This document shows, piece by piece, positions 63,292-64,000 of a DNA stretch of 64,000 nt. Made by a program: the position numbers and the translations under genes. Numbering within the stretch: position 1 is the stretch's first letter; each line of letters starts with the position of its first letter. The notes below the pieces were generated by a model. The model was not told the origin of the DNA, did no database searches, and was given only the letters and a program-made list of their open reading frames with translations. The stretch is from Tubulanus polymorphus (lineage: Eukaryota > Nemertea > Palaeonemertea > Tubulaniformes > Tubulanidae), in NCBI RefSeq assembly GCF_964204645.1, contig NC_134032.1, forward strand, positions 13,076,275 to 13,140,274, given 5' to 3'.

Positions 63292-63528
63292 TAGCCGCGA
63301 TCACACGAGCATTTTTGGCCCGGGCCAAATTTTAGCACCCGACAAACGGCGTTTGAATAGCATCTGGCACCGGAAATGATCCACTTCGCTTTGTTTGAGT
63401 ATTGTTTAGTACCGAGTGAATGGTTTGCGTGTGAAAGCACTCTCTAATTAGCCACGGGCCAAATTTGGCCCGAGCCTGATCTGTGCCAATATGGCCCGGG
63501 CCAAATCGTGCTCGTGTGATCGCGGCTA
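63292..63528. mobile_element. Foldback MITE with TAGCCGCGATCACACGAGCA ends
   Basis: The left end TAGCCGCGATCACACGAGCA is exactly complementary to the right end TGCTCGTGTGATCGCGGCTA. Inner TTTGGCCCGGGCCAAAT palindromes add to the foldback. 237 bp, non-coding. It lies about 250 bp upstream of the GPCR start codon. Confidence 0.9.
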
Positions 63529-63778
63529 ATGATAACCTACTTGCCCCTAATGAGAATATGCTTGTCCCGGGCAATCGGACAAGTGCTTAGATCGGACCCT
63601 GTTTTATACGTCCACGATTCAACTAGCTCCTCGGGGCAAGACAAAGCTTTCCAGTAGCGCGCAGTGTAGTCTACAATCTACCACCCGCTACTGATATAAT
63701 AATGGGTTGATACTGACGCCGGGAAGCCTCTCCAGTCGATACAGTTTTGTGCGATGGGCGTGAGGAACCGGTAGACGA

Positions 63779-64000
63779 ATGATGAGCAATTTAAACACCA
63801 CTATTGAGTCAACGGTTCCAACGAGACGAGTATATCATGGAATTTGCGATTGGGCCCAAGATCAACTGCCAATCCGCTGGGAGTTACAATTCAGTGTGTA
63901 CGCGTACATTTTCTTTTACGGACCCGTCACAATATTGGGCATCGCTTTGAACGTCATAACGATTTTCGTCTTGAAAAAGATGAATAAGGATATTTACTAT
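63779..64000 (+). CDS. Class A (rhodopsin-like) GPCR, N-terminal part, cut by window end
   Basis: An open frame starts at ATGATG (63779) and runs to the last base without a stop. The first 20 or so residues have an N-glycosylation site (LNTT), and are followed by helix 1, YAYIFFYGPVTILGIALN, with the conserved Asn of class A helix 1, then VITIFVLKKMNKDIYY leading towards helix 2. A short N-terminus, a Leu-Asn instead of the common Gly-Asn, and a Lys-rich first loop recall invertebrate peptide receptors such as the FMRFamide-receptor-like group, but 74 residues are too few to name the ligand. It would be a plasma-membrane receptor. Confidence 0.72.
   Translation, partial: MMSNLNTTIESTVPTRRVYHGICDWAQDQLPIRWELQFSVYAYIFFYGPVTILGIALNVITIFVLKKMNKDIYY

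Overview
This is an animal (metazoan) nuclear genome window. Genes are split into many short exons with GT-AG introns. The gene set (UNC45, ADF/cofilin, OATP/SLCO, a KIAA0319-type PKD receptor, a mesothelin/stereocilin-like protein, a rhodopsin-class GPCR) and the dense short repeats suit an invertebrate. A lophotrochozoan (mollusc, annelid or brachiopod) is my best guess, but the sequence alone does not fix the species. I rebuilt gene models by hand from splice sites and checked that intron phases join; six models run from start to stop or to the window edge without a phase conflict.

Layout: (a) 323-13676, minus: KIAA0319-like gene, 17 exons here, with its cytoplasmic 3' exons beyond the left edge. 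Its introns carry two 30-bp minisatellites, a tRNA-derived SINE and several small dispersed repeats. (b) 14787-25568, plus: complete UNC45 myosin chaperone gene, head to head with (a). (c) 28158-31468, plus: ADF/cofilin, whose first coding exon is the ATG alone; exon 2 lies between two near-identical inverted copies of a 226-bp transposon-like element. (d) 35123-39511, minus: complete SLCO/OATP transporter with a Kazal module; just downstream is a broken tandem copy of its last exon and 3' flank. (e) 42157-44139 minus and 45396-47116 plus: two divergently oriented copies of an N-formylglutamate-amidohydrolase-like gene. They share their catalytic exons but have different N-termini: sushi/CCP modules in one, a membrane anchor in the other. 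(f) 49348-59370, minus: complete 23-exon gene for a 1191-residue mesothelin/stereocilin-like protein with a signal peptide, a furin-like polybasic site and a GPI-type C-terminus. (g) 59371-63778: gene-poor DNA with a 129-bp TA microsatellite, a 36-copy 20-bp minisatellite and a foldback MITE. (h) from 63779, plus: the start of a class A GPCR cut by the window end.

The genes look independent and do not form one pathway. The most unusual parts are the inverted enzyme-like pair with exchanged N-terminal modules, the large mesothelin-like gene, the inverted repeats around cofilin exon 2, and small foldback repeats holding a hammerhead-like core.
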